The notes under the pieces are model-generated. The model was not told the origin of the DNA. It saw only the letters and a program-made list of their open reading frames with translations, and did no database searches. From Saccharothrix obliqua (GTDB lineage: Bacteria; Actinomycetota; Actinomycetes; Mycobacteriales; Pseudonocardiaceae): DNA of 64,000 nt. The position numbers were made by a program, and so were the translations under genes. Positions within the stretch are counted from its first letter, which is position 1. Each line of letters opens with the position of its first letter. This document shows positions 7,748 through 15,708 of the stretch, in pieces. The stretch is taken from positions 62,001 to 126,000 of the forward strand of contig NZ_JAHXGQ010000008.1 in assembly GCF_019375475.1 (NCBI RefSeq), given 5' to 3'.

Positions 7748-8695
7748 CTACCGCTTGAGCCGGTCGGCGAACCGGCGGCACGCCGCGCGGAACCCGGCCG
7801 GCTCGTGGATGGTGAAGTCGGCGTCGAGGAAGGCCAGGTGCGGCAACAGCCACTGCCAGGTGTCCTGCCCGAGCACGGCCCGCGTGCCGCCGTCGGCCGC
7901 GGGCGTGAGTTCGACGTCCTGGTACTTGAACACGTCCGCCACCGCGGCCATCGGTGCGTCCACCGTCAGCACGACCCGCTGCCGCTGCTTGTCCAAACCA
8001 CGCCGGAGGTAGTCGACGCCCGAGTCGGCGGGCAGCGGGCGCGGGGTGAAGGTCCGGCTCTGCTGCCGCAGGTCGGTGACGCGGTCGGTGCGGAACACGC
8101 GCCAGTCCTGCTTGTCGGTGTCCCAGCCCAGCAGGTACCAGCGGAGGTGCTGGTGGATCTGCCGGTGCGGCTCCACCCGGCGCGTGGTGGCCGTGCCCGC
8201 CGAGTCGGTGTAGTCGAACGTCACCGGCCGCCGCCGGTGGATCGCCTCGGCGATCACGCCCAGCGTGCCGGCGCTGGTGCTCGGCGCGGCGGACCGGCCG
8301 GTTTCCAGACCGGCACGCAGGGCAGCGGCTCGCGGTCGGAGCCTCCTGGGCAGGTACTGGTCGACCTTGCCGTAGGCGCGGGTGGCCGCGTCGTCCAGGC
8401 TGCCCTCGCCCGAGCTGCCGGTGGCCGCGAGGGTCGCCAGTCCCAGCAGCGTCGCCACGGCCTCGTCGTCGTCCAGCAGCAGCGGTGGCATCGCGGTGCC
8501 CGCGGCGAGCCGGTAGTGGCCGCCCGGACCGGGCTGGGTCACCACCGGGTAGCCGTAACCCCGCAGGCGGTCGACGTCGCGGCGCAGCGTGCGCGGGCTG
8601 ACGCCGAGGCGGGCCGCGAGTTCGTCGCCGGGGAACGCCCGGCCCGTCTGGAGCGCCGCGAGCAGGGCGAGCGCTCGTCGCGTGACGTCGGCCAT
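7748..8695 (-). CDS. WYL-domain transcriptional regulator (DeoR/YafY-like)
   Basis: 315 aa. The start is the ATG at 8695 (MADVTRRALALLAALQ); the longer open frame runs antisense through the divergent UvrA-like gene and is not credible. An N-terminal HTH_11-type winged helix (residues ~5-55, ELAARLGVSPRTLRRDVDRL) is followed by a WYL ligand-sensing domain (LRWYLLGWDTDKQDWRVFRTDRV) and a C-terminal WCX extension. Such proteins usually sense nucleotides or nucleic acids and often control DNA-damage or defence genes. It is divergent from the UvrA-like ATPase with only 61 bp between the starts, so that gene is the obvious candidate target. Confidence 0.88.
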   Translation of the reverse strand: MADVTRRALALLAALQTGRAFPGDELAARLGVSPRTLRRDVDRLRGYGYPVVTQPGPGGHYRLAAGTAMPPLLLDDDEAVATLLGLATLAATGSSGEGSLDDAATRAYGKVDQYLPRRLRPRAAALRAGLETGRSAAPSTSAGTLGVIAEAIHRRRPVTFDYTDSAGTATTRRVEPHRQIHQHLRWYLLGWDTDKQDWRVFRTDRVTDLRQQSRTFTPRPLPADSGVDYLRRGLDKQRQRVVLTVDAPMAAVADVFKYQDVELTPAADGGTRAVLGQDTWQWLLPHLAFLDADFTIHEPAGFRAACRRFADRLKR

Positions 8696-8756
8696 GACCC
8701 CATTGTCACGCCGATCGCGGTCAGGATCCGGCCACATCCCGCCATACGGTCGGGAC

Positions 8757-11015
8757 ATGGCGGAACGCGTTATCCGGATCCGGGGAGCCCGGACGAACAA
8801 CCTGAAGTCGCTCGACGTCGACGTGCCGCGTGGGCGGGTGGTGGTGTTCGTGGGGCCGTCCGGGTCGGGCAAGTCCTCACTGGTGTTCGACACGATCGCG
8901 GCGGAGGCGGGGCACCAGCTCAACGAGACCTTCCCGCCGTTCACCCGCAACCGGCTGCCGAAGTGGGCGCGGCCCGAGGTCGACCGGATCGACGGCCTGT
9001 CCCCGGTGGTGGTGATCGACCAGCGGCGCCTCGGCGGCAACGCCCGTTCCACGGTCGGCACGACCACCGACGCCTGGACCTACCTCCGGCTGCTGTTCTC
9101 CAGGGTGGGCACGCCGCACGTCGGCGAGTCGAACCACTTCTCGTTCAACGACCCGGCGGGCATGTGCCCGACGTGCTCGGGCCTGGGCGAAGTGGTGGTC
9201 AGCGCGGTGGACCGGTTCCTGGACCTGGACCGGTCGCTCAAGGACGGCGCCGTCCTGCTGCCCGGCTTCGGCGCGGGCGGCTACTGGTACGCCCAGTACG
9301 CCGACATCGGCTCGTTCGACCCGGACACCCCGCTGCGCGACTGGTCACCGGCCGAGCGGGACGCGCTGCTGTTCGGCGGTGAGCACGCCGCCCGCCTCGG
9401 CACCAGGCCGCCGAAGGACTACGAAGGCGTGGTCGAGCGGTTCGAGCGGGTGTACCTGCACACCTCGGACGACATGTCGGAGCGCAAGCGCGCCGCCCTG
9501 GCCCGCTTCACCCGCTCCGCCACGTGTCCCGAGTGCGCAGGCGACCGGCTGAACCGGGAGAGCCGGACCGCGACCGTGCTCGGCCGCACCATCGGCGAGC
9601 TGGCGCGGCTGGAGATCAGCGAACTGGCCGACCTGGTGGCCGGCGTGCGGGAACCGGGTGTCGCGCCGGTCGTGGCCGCGTTGCGGGACCGCCTCGACGC
9701 CCTGGTCGCCATCGGGCTGGGCTACCTCCACCTCGGGCGCGCCACCACGACGTTGTCCGGTGGCGAGTCGCAGCGCGTCAAGACCGTCAAGCACCTCGGC
9801 AGCAGCCTGGTCGAAATGCTCTACGTCTTCGACGAGCCCACGGTCGGCCTGCACCCGCGGGACGTGCCGTCGATGACGGCGCTGCTGGAACGGCTGCGCG
9901 ACAAGGGCAACAGCGTCCTCGTCGTGGAGCACGACCCGGCCGTGATGGCGATCGCCGACCAGGTGGTCGAGATCGGCCCGGGGGTGGGTGAGGAGGGCGG
10001 CGCCCTGGTGTTCCAGGGCACCTACCGCCAACTCCGGCGAGCCGGCACGCCCACGGCCGTCGCGCTGTCGCGGCAGCGCCCCGTCAAGGCGGTGCCGCGC
10101 ACACCGCGTGGAACCGTCACGATCGCCAACGCCACCCGCAACAACCTGAAGAACGTGACCGTCGACATCCCGACCGGGGTCATGACCGCGTTGACCGGTG
10201 TCGCGGGATCGGGCAAGTCGAGCCTCGCCGCCGAACTCGTGGCCCGGCACGAGGCCGTGGTGATCGACCAGAAGCCGGTGAGCGCCAACCGCCGTTCGAC
10301 GCCCATCACCTACACCGGTGTCGCCACGCCCATCCGGAAGCTGTTCGCGCGTCACAACAACGTGCCGGCGAGCCTGTTCAGCGCCAACTCCGGCGGCGCG
10401 TGCCCCGACTGCCAGGGCGCCGGCGTCATCTACACCGACCTGGCGTTCATGGACGGCCAGGAGACGGTCTGCCGGACGTGCGGTGGGCGGCGCTTCACGC
10501 CGGAAGTGCTGCGGCACAAGGTGGACGGGCTCTCCATCGCCGACGTGGACGACCTGACCATCGGCGACGCCGTCCGCCGCCTGCCCGACCCGGCGATCCG
10601 GAGGGCACTGGGCCACCTGGCCGCGGTCGGCCTCGGCTACCTCCGGTTGGGCCAACCCCTCTCCACCCTGTCCGGCGGCGAGTGCCAGCGCGTGAAGATC
10701 GCGAAGGAACTCCGCGACACCGACGGCCCGGCGCTCTACGTGCTGGACGAGCCCACCACCGGCCTGCACCTGCGTGATGTCGACACCCTGCTGGGCGTCC
10801 TCGGCGACCTGGTGGACCACGGCCACAGCGTCGTCGTCATCGAGCACCACCCGGACGTCATCCGGCAGGCCGACTGGCTGATCGACCTCGGACCCGGCCC
10901 CGGCAGGCACGGCGGCCGGGTCCTCTTCCAGGGGCGGGTCGCCGACATCACCGGCACGCCCACCGCCGAAGCGGTGCGGTCGACCGACAGTCCACATCGG
11001 ACACTCCCGGCGTGA
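8757..11015 (+). CDS. UvrA-like excinuclease ATPase (short, DrrC/UvrA2-type)
   Basis: 752 aa, well below the ~950 of housekeeping UvrA. The start is the ATG at 8757. Two ABC ATPase modules are complete: Walker A GPSGSGKSS (residues 33-41) and GVAGSGKSS; signature LSGGESQRVK and LSGGECQRVK; Walker B LYVFDEPTVGL and LYVLDEPTTGL. Zinc-finger Cys pairs are present (CPTCSG, CPECAG, CPDCQG, CRTCGG). The length suggests loss of the UvrB-binding insertion, as in UvrA paralogues linked to self-resistance against DNA-intercalating antibiotics (DrrC-like). It probably acts without UvrBC. It is divergent from, and perhaps controlled by, the WYL regulator. Confidence 0.88.
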   Translation: MAERVIRIRGARTNNLKSLDVDVPRGRVVVFVGPSGSGKSSLVFDTIAAEAGHQLNETFPPFTRNRLPKWARPEVDRIDGLSPVVVIDQRRLGGNARSTVGTTTDAWTYLRLLFSRVGTPHVGESNHFSFNDPAGMCPTCSGLGEVVVSAVDRFLDLDRSLKDGAVLLPGFGAGGYWYAQYADIGSFDPDTPLRDWSPAERDALLFGGEHAARLGTRPPKDYEGVVERFERVYLHTSDDMSERKRAALARFTRSATCPECAGDRLNRESRTATVLGRTIGELARLEISELADLVAGVREPGVAPVVAALRDRLDALVAIGLGYLHLGRATTTLSGGESQRVKTVKHLGSSLVEMLYVFDEPTVGLHPRDVPSMTALLERLRDKGNSVLVVEHDPAVMAIADQVVEIGPGVGEEGGALVFQGTYRQLRRAGTPTAVALSRQRPVKAVPRTPRGTVTIANATRNNLKNVTVDIPTGVMTALTGVAGSGKSSLAAELVARHEAVVIDQKPVSANRRSTPITYTGVATPIRKLFARHNNVPASLFSANSGGACPDCQGAGVIYTDLAFMDGQETVCRTCGGRRFTPEVLRHKVDGLSIADVDDLTIGDAVRRLPDPAIRRALGHLAAVGLGYLRLGQPLSTLSGGECQRVKIAKELRDTDGPALYVLDEPTTGLHLRDVDTLLGVLGDLVDHGHSVVVIEHHPDVIRQADWLIDLGPGPGRHGGRVLFQGRVADITGTPTAEAVRSTDSPHRTLPA

Positions 11016-11048
11016 TCGTGGTCACGTCCCGGTGGTGTGCCGCCGGTG

Positions 11049-11060
11049 GATCACGTGATC
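11049..11060. promoter_or_regulatory. 12-bp perfect palindrome GATCACGTGATC (possible operator)
   Basis: GATCACGTGATC lies in the 127-bp gap between the UvrA-like gene and the next gene, 83 bp before that start. A second weaker inverted repeat, CGTGA-N6-TCACG, lies at 11013-11028, overlapping the end of the UvrA-like gene. The palindrome could bind a dimeric regulator; no partner is identified. Confidence 0.3.
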
Positions 11061-11142
11061 GCCTGCGAACCCGGACCGGGCTGTGGGACGGTACGGTTGC
11101 CCCGGTGTCGCACGCCGACGGGTCCCGTACTGAGGAGCGCGG

Positions 11143-12003
11143 ATGTTGGGTCCTTCTCCGGACGACGAACCGGTTCCGTTAGAGGTGGCGCACGTGGCCG
11201 GGGTGAGCCGCCTGGGCGACGTGCTGGCGGTGCACCGGGTGCGCCACCGGGTCCTCGCCGCCGACGAGGTGGCGAAGGCCAAGCGCCGGCAGCTGCGCAA
11301 CGGCGTGCTGGCGCTGGTGGGTGTGTCGCTGCCGCTGCTGGTCATGGTCGTCATCTGGTGGGCCACCGGGATACCCGGCCTGGCCGTCGGTGTCGGCGTC
11401 GCCGTGCTGGCGGTCGGCGTGGGGGTGTTCCTGGCCGTCCTGTTCCGGGACGACAAGTCGAAGGTCGACGACCGCCACCGCGTCTACGTGCACCGGGACG
11501 GTTTCGTGCTGCCGGGTGGTGGCGGTGGCCCGCGGGCGTTCCGGTGGGACGACTTCACCGCCGTCCACCGCGTCGCGACCGACACTTACGTCAACGGGCA
11601 GCACGCCTTCACCGGTTACGTGTTCCGGCTCGTCCGGGAGGACGGCACGCACGTCGTGTTCGAGGGCGGCGAACGGCAGGACAAGCCGCTGCGCAACGAC
11701 ATCCTCGACCTCGGCCCCGTCCTGGAGGAGCAGGTCGCCAACCGCCGCCTGCCGATCGCGGTGGCGGAGGTCAACGCCGGCCGGCCCGTGGAGTTCGGCG
11801 CGCTGACCGTCACCGCCGCCGCGGTCGCCACGCCGAAGGGCGTCGTGCCGTGGCAGGACGTCGACGTGCTGTCGATCGGCGGGGGTCACCTGTTCCTGGG
11901 CGCGCGGGGCGGCACACCGGCGACGTACCCGATCGGGGACATCCCGAACTTCCCGGTGTTCTGGACGCTGGCGCAGAACCTGCGCGCGCACCACGCGGTC
12001 TGA
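11143..12003 (+). CDS. Membrane protein with two central helices and C-terminal PH-like domain (unknown function)
   Basis: 286 aa. Residues ~25-45 are basic (HRVLAADEVAKAKRRQLRNG). Two membrane helices follow (~50-70, LALVGVSLPLLVMVVIWWAT; ~75-98). The C-terminal ~180 residues are cytoplasmic and beta-rich, with repeated 'xVYVHRDGFVLP...FRWDDFTAVHR' and 'VVPWQDVDVLSIGGGHLFL' strands. This resembles actinobacterial DUF6585-like PH-domain membrane proteins; I am moderately sure of that comparison. There is no catalytic motif. It stands alone on the plus strand and its stop is one base from the convergent mini-protein stop. Confidence 0.75.
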   Translation: MLGPSPDDEPVPLEVAHVAGVSRLGDVLAVHRVRHRVLAADEVAKAKRRQLRNGVLALVGVSLPLLVMVVIWWATGIPGLAVGVGVAVLAVGVGVFLAVLFRDDKSKVDDRHRVYVHRDGFVLPGGGGGPRAFRWDDFTAVHRVATDTYVNGQHAFTGYVFRLVREDGTHVVFEGGERQDKPLRNDILDLGPVLEEQVANRRLPIAVAEVNAGRPVEFGALTVTAAAVATPKGVVPWQDVDVLSIGGGHLFLGARGGTPATYPIGDIPNFPVFWTLAQNLRAHHAV

Positions 12004-12004
12004 C

Positions 12005-12154
12005 TCAGGCCCGGAGCGGGTTGAGGTCGCGCAGCGCGCCGAGCAGCGGCGCGATGAGGTCCAGGAACGCCTGCCGGACCGGCGGCACGAGGATGACCAC
12101 CGCCACCAGCAGCGCCACGTACAGCGCCAACCCGCCACCGCCCTTGCGCGCCAC
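12005..12154 (-). CDS. 49-aa single-pass membrane mini-protein
   Basis: The GTG start at 12154 has a strong ribosome-binding site (GGGAGGTGG) five bases upstream, which decides the start over a longer frame beginning at 12193. The peptide is VARKGGGG followed by one hydrophobic helix (LALYVALLVAVVILVPPV) and an amphipathic C-terminus (LDLIAPLLGALRDL). It is the next gene on the same strand after the P450/peptide pair, but a strong hairpin separates them. It could be an accessory or immunity membrane peptide for that locus, or unrelated; the sequence does not decide. Confidence 0.6.
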   Translation of the reverse strand: MARKGGGGLALYVALLVAVVILVPPVRQAFLDLIAPLLGALRDLNPLRA

Positions 12155-12201
12155 ACCCACCTCCCGATCCGCTGTCGCGACCCAGGATGGCACGCCGGCG
12201 G

Positions 12202-12234
12202 CCCGGTGGCCCGCACGGCGTGCGGACCACCGGG
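12202..12234 (-). terminator. Strong hairpin directly after the 17-aa peptide gene
   Basis: On the minus strand, CCCGGTGGTCCGCA pairs with TGCGGGCCACCGGG (14 bp with one G-U) around a 5-nt loop. It begins eight bases after the peptide stop codon. No U-tract follows, as is usual in high-GC actinobacteria. It marks the likely end of the P450-peptide transcript, or protects its 3' end. Confidence 0.65.
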
Positions 12235-12242
12235 TTCACCCG

Positions 12243-12296
12243 TTACGCCCAGTTCCAGCGGCGGGCGGGCTTGTTCGTGAAGATGCGACGCAGCAT
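12243..12296 (-). CDS. 17-aa putative precursor peptide of a P450-modified RiPP (ends WNWA)
   Basis: The ORF encodes MLRRIFTNKPARRWNWA and stops with TAA. A near-consensus Shine-Dalgarno (AAGGGGGTG) lies six bases before the ATG, far better than expected by chance for so short a frame. It starts 34 bp after the P450 stop codon on the same strand and is followed at once by a terminator-like hairpin, so it is the last gene of a two-gene transcript. The two Trp spaced by one residue near the C-terminus, after a basic leader, fit the aromatic-X(n)-aromatic cores that P450s crosslink in biarylitides (YxH) and cihunamides (Trp-Trp). The crosslink is inference; the gene and layout are seen directly. 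Confidence 0.7.
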   Translation of the reverse strand: MLRRIFTNKPARRWNWA

Positions 12297-12330
12297 GGTG
12301 TTCACCCCCTTCCGGCGGTGCGGCTTGCGA

Positions 12331-13443
12331 TCAGGGTCGGCGGTGCAGGGTGAACGGGCGCGGTACGGCGCCGTCGGCCATCACCGGCCGGGTGTCGCCA
12401 CCCGTGACGCTCAGGTGCGCGTGCTCGCCGAGAGCGGTCAGCGCCTCGGCGACCAGCAGTTGCGCGACCGACGCGCCGGCGCAGGTGAACGGTCCCGCGC
12501 CGAACGGCAGGTAGGGGCCGCGCGCACCACCGTCACCCCACCGCTCGGGTCGGAACGCGGCGGCCTCCGGCCAGCGGTGCTCGTCGTGGTGCAGCAGGTA
12601 GGGGCTGACCGACAGCACCTCGCCCGCCGGGAACGGGATGCCGCCGAACTCGGTGGGGCGCGGCACCGTGCGGCCGACCATCCAGGCCATCGGGCGGTGC
12701 CGCAGCGCCTCGCGCACGACCCAGTCGGCGGGCCACGGCCACGGCCCGTCCGGGTGGTGCAGGCACGCCAGCAGCACCGACCACGCCAGCGAGCAGCCGA
12801 CCGGTGCGACGACGGACCGGAACAACAGCACGTACAACTCGGCCGCGGCCCGGTCCGGCAGTTCCGCCGGTGCCGCGGCGAGCACGGCGTCCAGCACGTC
12901 GCGCTGCCCGCGATCCGCCCGCCGCCGGGCCACCAGCTCGGTGAGCGCGGCCACCAGCCTGCCCCGCAACAACTCCGCCCGCGCCCGCTGCCAGACGCGG
13001 GGCGCGCGCAACAGCACACCGCCGCGCACCGCGTCCGCCAGCAGTCGACGGACCTCCGGTGGCGCGTCGGCTGGGTGCAGCAGCACGTCGGCCAGGCACC
13101 GGTGCACCAGCCGGGTGCCGGTGGCGGGCCACCGGGTGGTCGCCGGCAGTGCCGCGACCTCCACCGCGAGCCGGGCGCGGTACTCGCCGACGCGCTCGCG
13201 GACGGCGTCGCGCACCGCGCGGCCGACGACGACCTGCGCCGACCGGGACGGCAGCAGCTCGCCGAAGAAGCCAGACCGGTCGCCGTTGAACTCGTGGGCG
13301 CGCAGCAGCGCCTGAGCCAGCTCCGGGTCGCTCACGCACCAGCCGCCCCACGGGAGCCGGGCGACGCCGGGCTCCCGGAGCCGGAGGTCTTCGATGTAGG
13401 CGTACGGGTCCCGCCGGAACCGCCGCATCTCGCCGAGCTTCAC
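12331..13443 (-). CDS. Cytochrome P450, putative RiPP-crosslinking enzyme
   Basis: 370 aa from the GTG at 13443 (AGGGGG five bases upstream; the longer open frame is repetitive noncoding sequence). The heme-binding loop is complete: FGAGPFTCAG, proximal Cys321. The K-helix ExxR is EALR (Glu245-Arg248) and the PERF-like motif is FRPERW. The I-helix reads VVAPVGCSLAW (residues 211-221) where most P450s have an AG-x-(D/E)-T pair; the acid/Thr couple used for oxygen activation is missing, as often in P450s that crosslink rather than hydroxylate. It is short for the superfamily (~400). Followed after 34 bp by the WNWA peptide gene, its likely substrate. A redox partner is not encoded nearby. Confidence 0.9.
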   Translation of the reverse strand: MKLGEMRRFRRDPYAYIEDLRLREPGVARLPWGGWCVSDPELAQALLRAHEFNGDRSGFFGELLPSRSAQVVVGRAVRDAVRERVGEYRARLAVEVAALPATTRWPATGTRLVHRCLADVLLHPADAPPEVRRLLADAVRGGVLLRAPRVWQRARAELLRGRLVAALTELVARRRADRGQRDVLDAVLAAAPAELPDRAAAELYVLLFRSVVAPVGCSLAWSVLLACLHHPDGPWPWPADWVVREALRHRPMAWMVGRTVPRPTEFGGIPFPAGEVLSVSPYLLHHDEHRWPEAAAFRPERWGDGGARGPYLPFGAGPFTCAGASVAQLLVAEALTALGEHAHLSVTGGDTRPVMADGAVPRPFTLHRRP

Positions 13444-14132
13444 CACGTCCCCCTGTCGCCGGAGTGGGCCTTCCCCCGCCCGCCCCACGGCCTCCGGTCC
13501 GATGCAAGCAGCACCCGCGCGCCGTGCCAATACCGCGCCGAACCGGTCACGCCATCGTGTAGCGGGCGGCCACCTACGGTCACCGAACTCCACGCCGGCG
13601 AGGGGTGTCACCCCCCGAAGCCGGGGATACCGCCGAGCCGGGCGCGGTGTGGAGCATCGGCGGTTGGTGCTTCGGTGGAAGCGCGGACCCGTTGTCGCCC
13701 TTGGCATCTCCGGCCACCGCCCGGTCGCTGCCGACCGGCCGCCCGGGGACCGCCGGCCGGGGGAGCGGTCAGCCCGGCGCTCCAGGTCGACGCCGACCTC
13801 GCGGCACCGCGCCTTGCTCGCGCCAGACCTCGCCGCACCTCGCCTCGCCGCGCCGCGCCGGCCCCGCCCGCCGCGCCGCACTCGCCGCACTCGCCGTGCC
13901 GCACCCGCCATGCCTCGCCCGCCTTGCCGTGCCGCGCCTTGCCGTGCCGCGCCGTGCCGCGCCGTGCCGCGTCCGCGCCCGCGCTCTGCCCGCACCCGGT
14001 CCGCGCTCCGTCTCGCCCGCGCCCGCCGCCCGCCCGACTCCGCCCACCAGACCGTGCCGGCCCCCAGTTGGCAGTACACCCGGGCGCGAATAATCGGCTG
14101 GGCTTTCCCCATCTGCTCGATAGCATCGCCGC
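13444..14132. other. 689-bp noncoding divergent region with CGCC/GCCGTGCCGC low-complexity repeats
   Basis: Between the P450 start and the DHA2 exporter start. From about 13795 to 13990 one strand is an almost unbroken series of short degenerate units such as GCCGTGCCGC, GCCTTGCCGT and CGCCGCACT, leaving a G-rich, purine-biased complement. Open frames through it consist of repetitive Arg/Ala/Pro and are not genes. The remainder should hold the promoters for both flanking transcripts; a candidate for the exporter is given separately. Confidence 0.55.
14068..14096 (+). promoter_or_regulatory. Candidate promoter of the DHA2 exporter gene
   Basis: TTGGCA (14068-14073), 17-bp spacer, TAATCG (14091-14096), about 36 bp before the ATG at 14133. 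It sits in the only A/T-containing patch (GCGAATAATCGG) of this otherwise GC-saturated region. Confidence 0.35.
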
Positions 14133-15692
14133 ATGGGCGACCCGCCGCACCACCCCCACTCCGCGGATCCGGGAAGCACGTCGGGCGGGCGAACGGCCAC
14201 CGGGCAGGTCGACGCCCCGGCACCGCGGGCGGGCGCGCGGGAGTGGGCCGGGCTGGTCGTGCTCACCCTGCCCGTCCTGCTGATCTCCGTCGACATGACC
14301 GTCCTCAGCTTCGCCGTGCCGCACATCAGCCGCGACCTCGGCGTCGGCTCGGTCGGCCTGCTCTGGGTCGTCGACACCTACTCGTTCGTGCTCGCGGCCC
14401 TGCTGGTGACGATGGGCGCGCTGGGCGACCGGATCGGCCGCCGCCGCCTGCTGGTGCTCGGCGCCGCCGGGTTCGGCGTCGCCTCGCTGATCACGGCGTT
14501 CGCGCCCGACACCGGCGTGCTGATCGCGGCACGCGCCCTGCTCGGCGTGGCCGGCGCGACGCTCATGCCCTCGACCCTGTCGCTGATCCGCAGCACGTTC
14601 CCCGACCGGCGGCAGCGGCAGACCGCCATCGCGGTGTGGTCCTCGGCGCTGGCGGCGGGGTCGGCGCTCGGGCCGTTGCTGGGCGGTGCCCTGCTGGAGT
14701 TCTTCTGGTGGGGTTCGCTGTTCGTCGTCAACGTGCCGATCACCGTCCTGCTGGTGTTCCTCGCACCGGTGCTGGTGCGGGAGTCGAAGGCGGCCCGGCC
14801 CGGCCGCCTCGACCCGGTGAGCGTGCTGCTGCTGGCCGCCGCGATGTTCCCGGCGGTCTACGGCGTCAAGTCGTTCGCCGAGCACGGCCCCGACCCCCTG
14901 GCCGCCGTCCTGGTCCTGGCCGGTGTCGCGAGCGGTGTCCTCTTCGTGCGCCGCCAACTGCGGCTGGAGGAACCGCTGCTGGACATCGGCCTGTTCGCGA
15001 TCCGCCGGTTCAGCGTCGGCGTGCTGCTCAACCTGATCACGCTGTTCGCGATGGTCGCCGCGTTGTTCTTCCTGACTCAGTACCTCCAGCTCGTCCTCGG
15101 CCTCACGCCGTTCGCCGCCGGCCTGGTGCTGGTGCCGGGCCTGCTGTCGGCGATCGGGGCGAGCTTCCTCGCGGCACCGGCGGCGAGGTGGTTCGCACCG
15201 ACCGGCGCGCTCGTGACGGGCCTGGTCCTGATGGCCGCCGGTTTCGTGATGTTCACGCTGCTGCCCGACGGCAGGCAGGCGGTCTACGCCGCGATCGCCT
15301 TCACCTTCGTGTGTTTCGGCATGGGGTTGGTGGAGCCGTTGACCAACGACGCCGTGCTGAGCGCCGCGCCCGAGGACCGGGCGGGCGCGGCGTCCGCGGT
15401 GTCCGAGACCGGCTACGAACTCGGCGCCGCGCTCGGCGTCGCGTTGCTGGGCAGCGTCCTGCTCGCCGCCTACCGCACCGGCGTGGTCGGCGCGCCGGAC
15501 GAGGCCGCGACCGGCATCGCGGGTGCGCTGGGCGTCGCGGCCGACCTGCCCGAGGCCGACGGGAACGCGTTGCGGGAACAGGCGTTCTCGGCGTTCGTCG
15601 GCGGCATCCACGTCACCGGCGCGGTGGCGGCGGCGATCCTCGCGGTCACGGCGGTGGCCACCGCCGTGGTGCTGCGCAAGCCCGTGACCTGA
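14133..15692 (+). CDS. DHA2-family MFS drug exporter (14 TM)
   Basis: 519 aa. After a ~35-residue hydrophilic N-terminus come about 14 hydrophobic helices. The first has the DHA2 motif (LPVLLISVDMTVLSFAVPHI), motif A is LGDRIGRRRLL, and motif C is SALAAGSALGPLLGG. This is the QacA/SmvA/EmrB-type proton-driven multidrug exporter pattern. It is transcribed away from the P450-peptide operon and towards the chorismatase gene, so it could export the product of either cluster; no regulator is encoded beside it. Its stop is 16 bp from the convergent chorismatase stop. Confidence 0.9.
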   Translation: MGDPPHHPHSADPGSTSGGRTATGQVDAPAPRAGAREWAGLVVLTLPVLLISVDMTVLSFAVPHISRDLGVGSVGLLWVVDTYSFVLAALLVTMGALGDRIGRRRLLVLGAAGFGVASLITAFAPDTGVLIAARALLGVAGATLMPSTLSLIRSTFPDRRQRQTAIAVWSSALAAGSALGPLLGGALLEFFWWGSLFVVNVPITVLLVFLAPVLVRESKAARPGRLDPVSVLLLAAAMFPAVYGVKSFAEHGPDPLAAVLVLAGVASGVLFVRRQLRLEEPLLDIGLFAIRRFSVGVLLNLITLFAMVAALFFLTQYLQLVLGLTPFAAGLVLVPGLLSAIGASFLAAPAARWFAPTGALVTGLVLMAAGFVMFTLLPDGRQAVYAAIAFTFVCFGMGLVEPLTNDAVLSAAPEDRAGAASAVSETGYELGAALGVALLGSVLLAAYRTGVVGAPDEAATGIAGALGVAADLPEADGNALREQAFSAFVGGIHVTGAVAAAILAVTAVATAVVLRKPVT

Positions 15693-15708
15693 CGAGGCGG
15701 CGGATCGC

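Noticed and set aside
7748-9067. WYL regulator extended to 439 residues
   Set aside because: The extension is antisense to the start of the UvrA-like gene and has no domain; the ATG at 8695 fits the family start.
13795-13990. CRISPR-like array
   Set aside because: The units are 5-10 bp and degenerate with no spacers of constant length; simple low-complexity sequence.
12331-14223. A 630-residue open frame that would give the P450 a ~260-residue N-terminal extension
   Set aside because: The extra sequence is translated low-complexity repeat (Arg/Gly/Ala), and a GTG with AGGGGG upstream at 13443 gives a normal P450 start.
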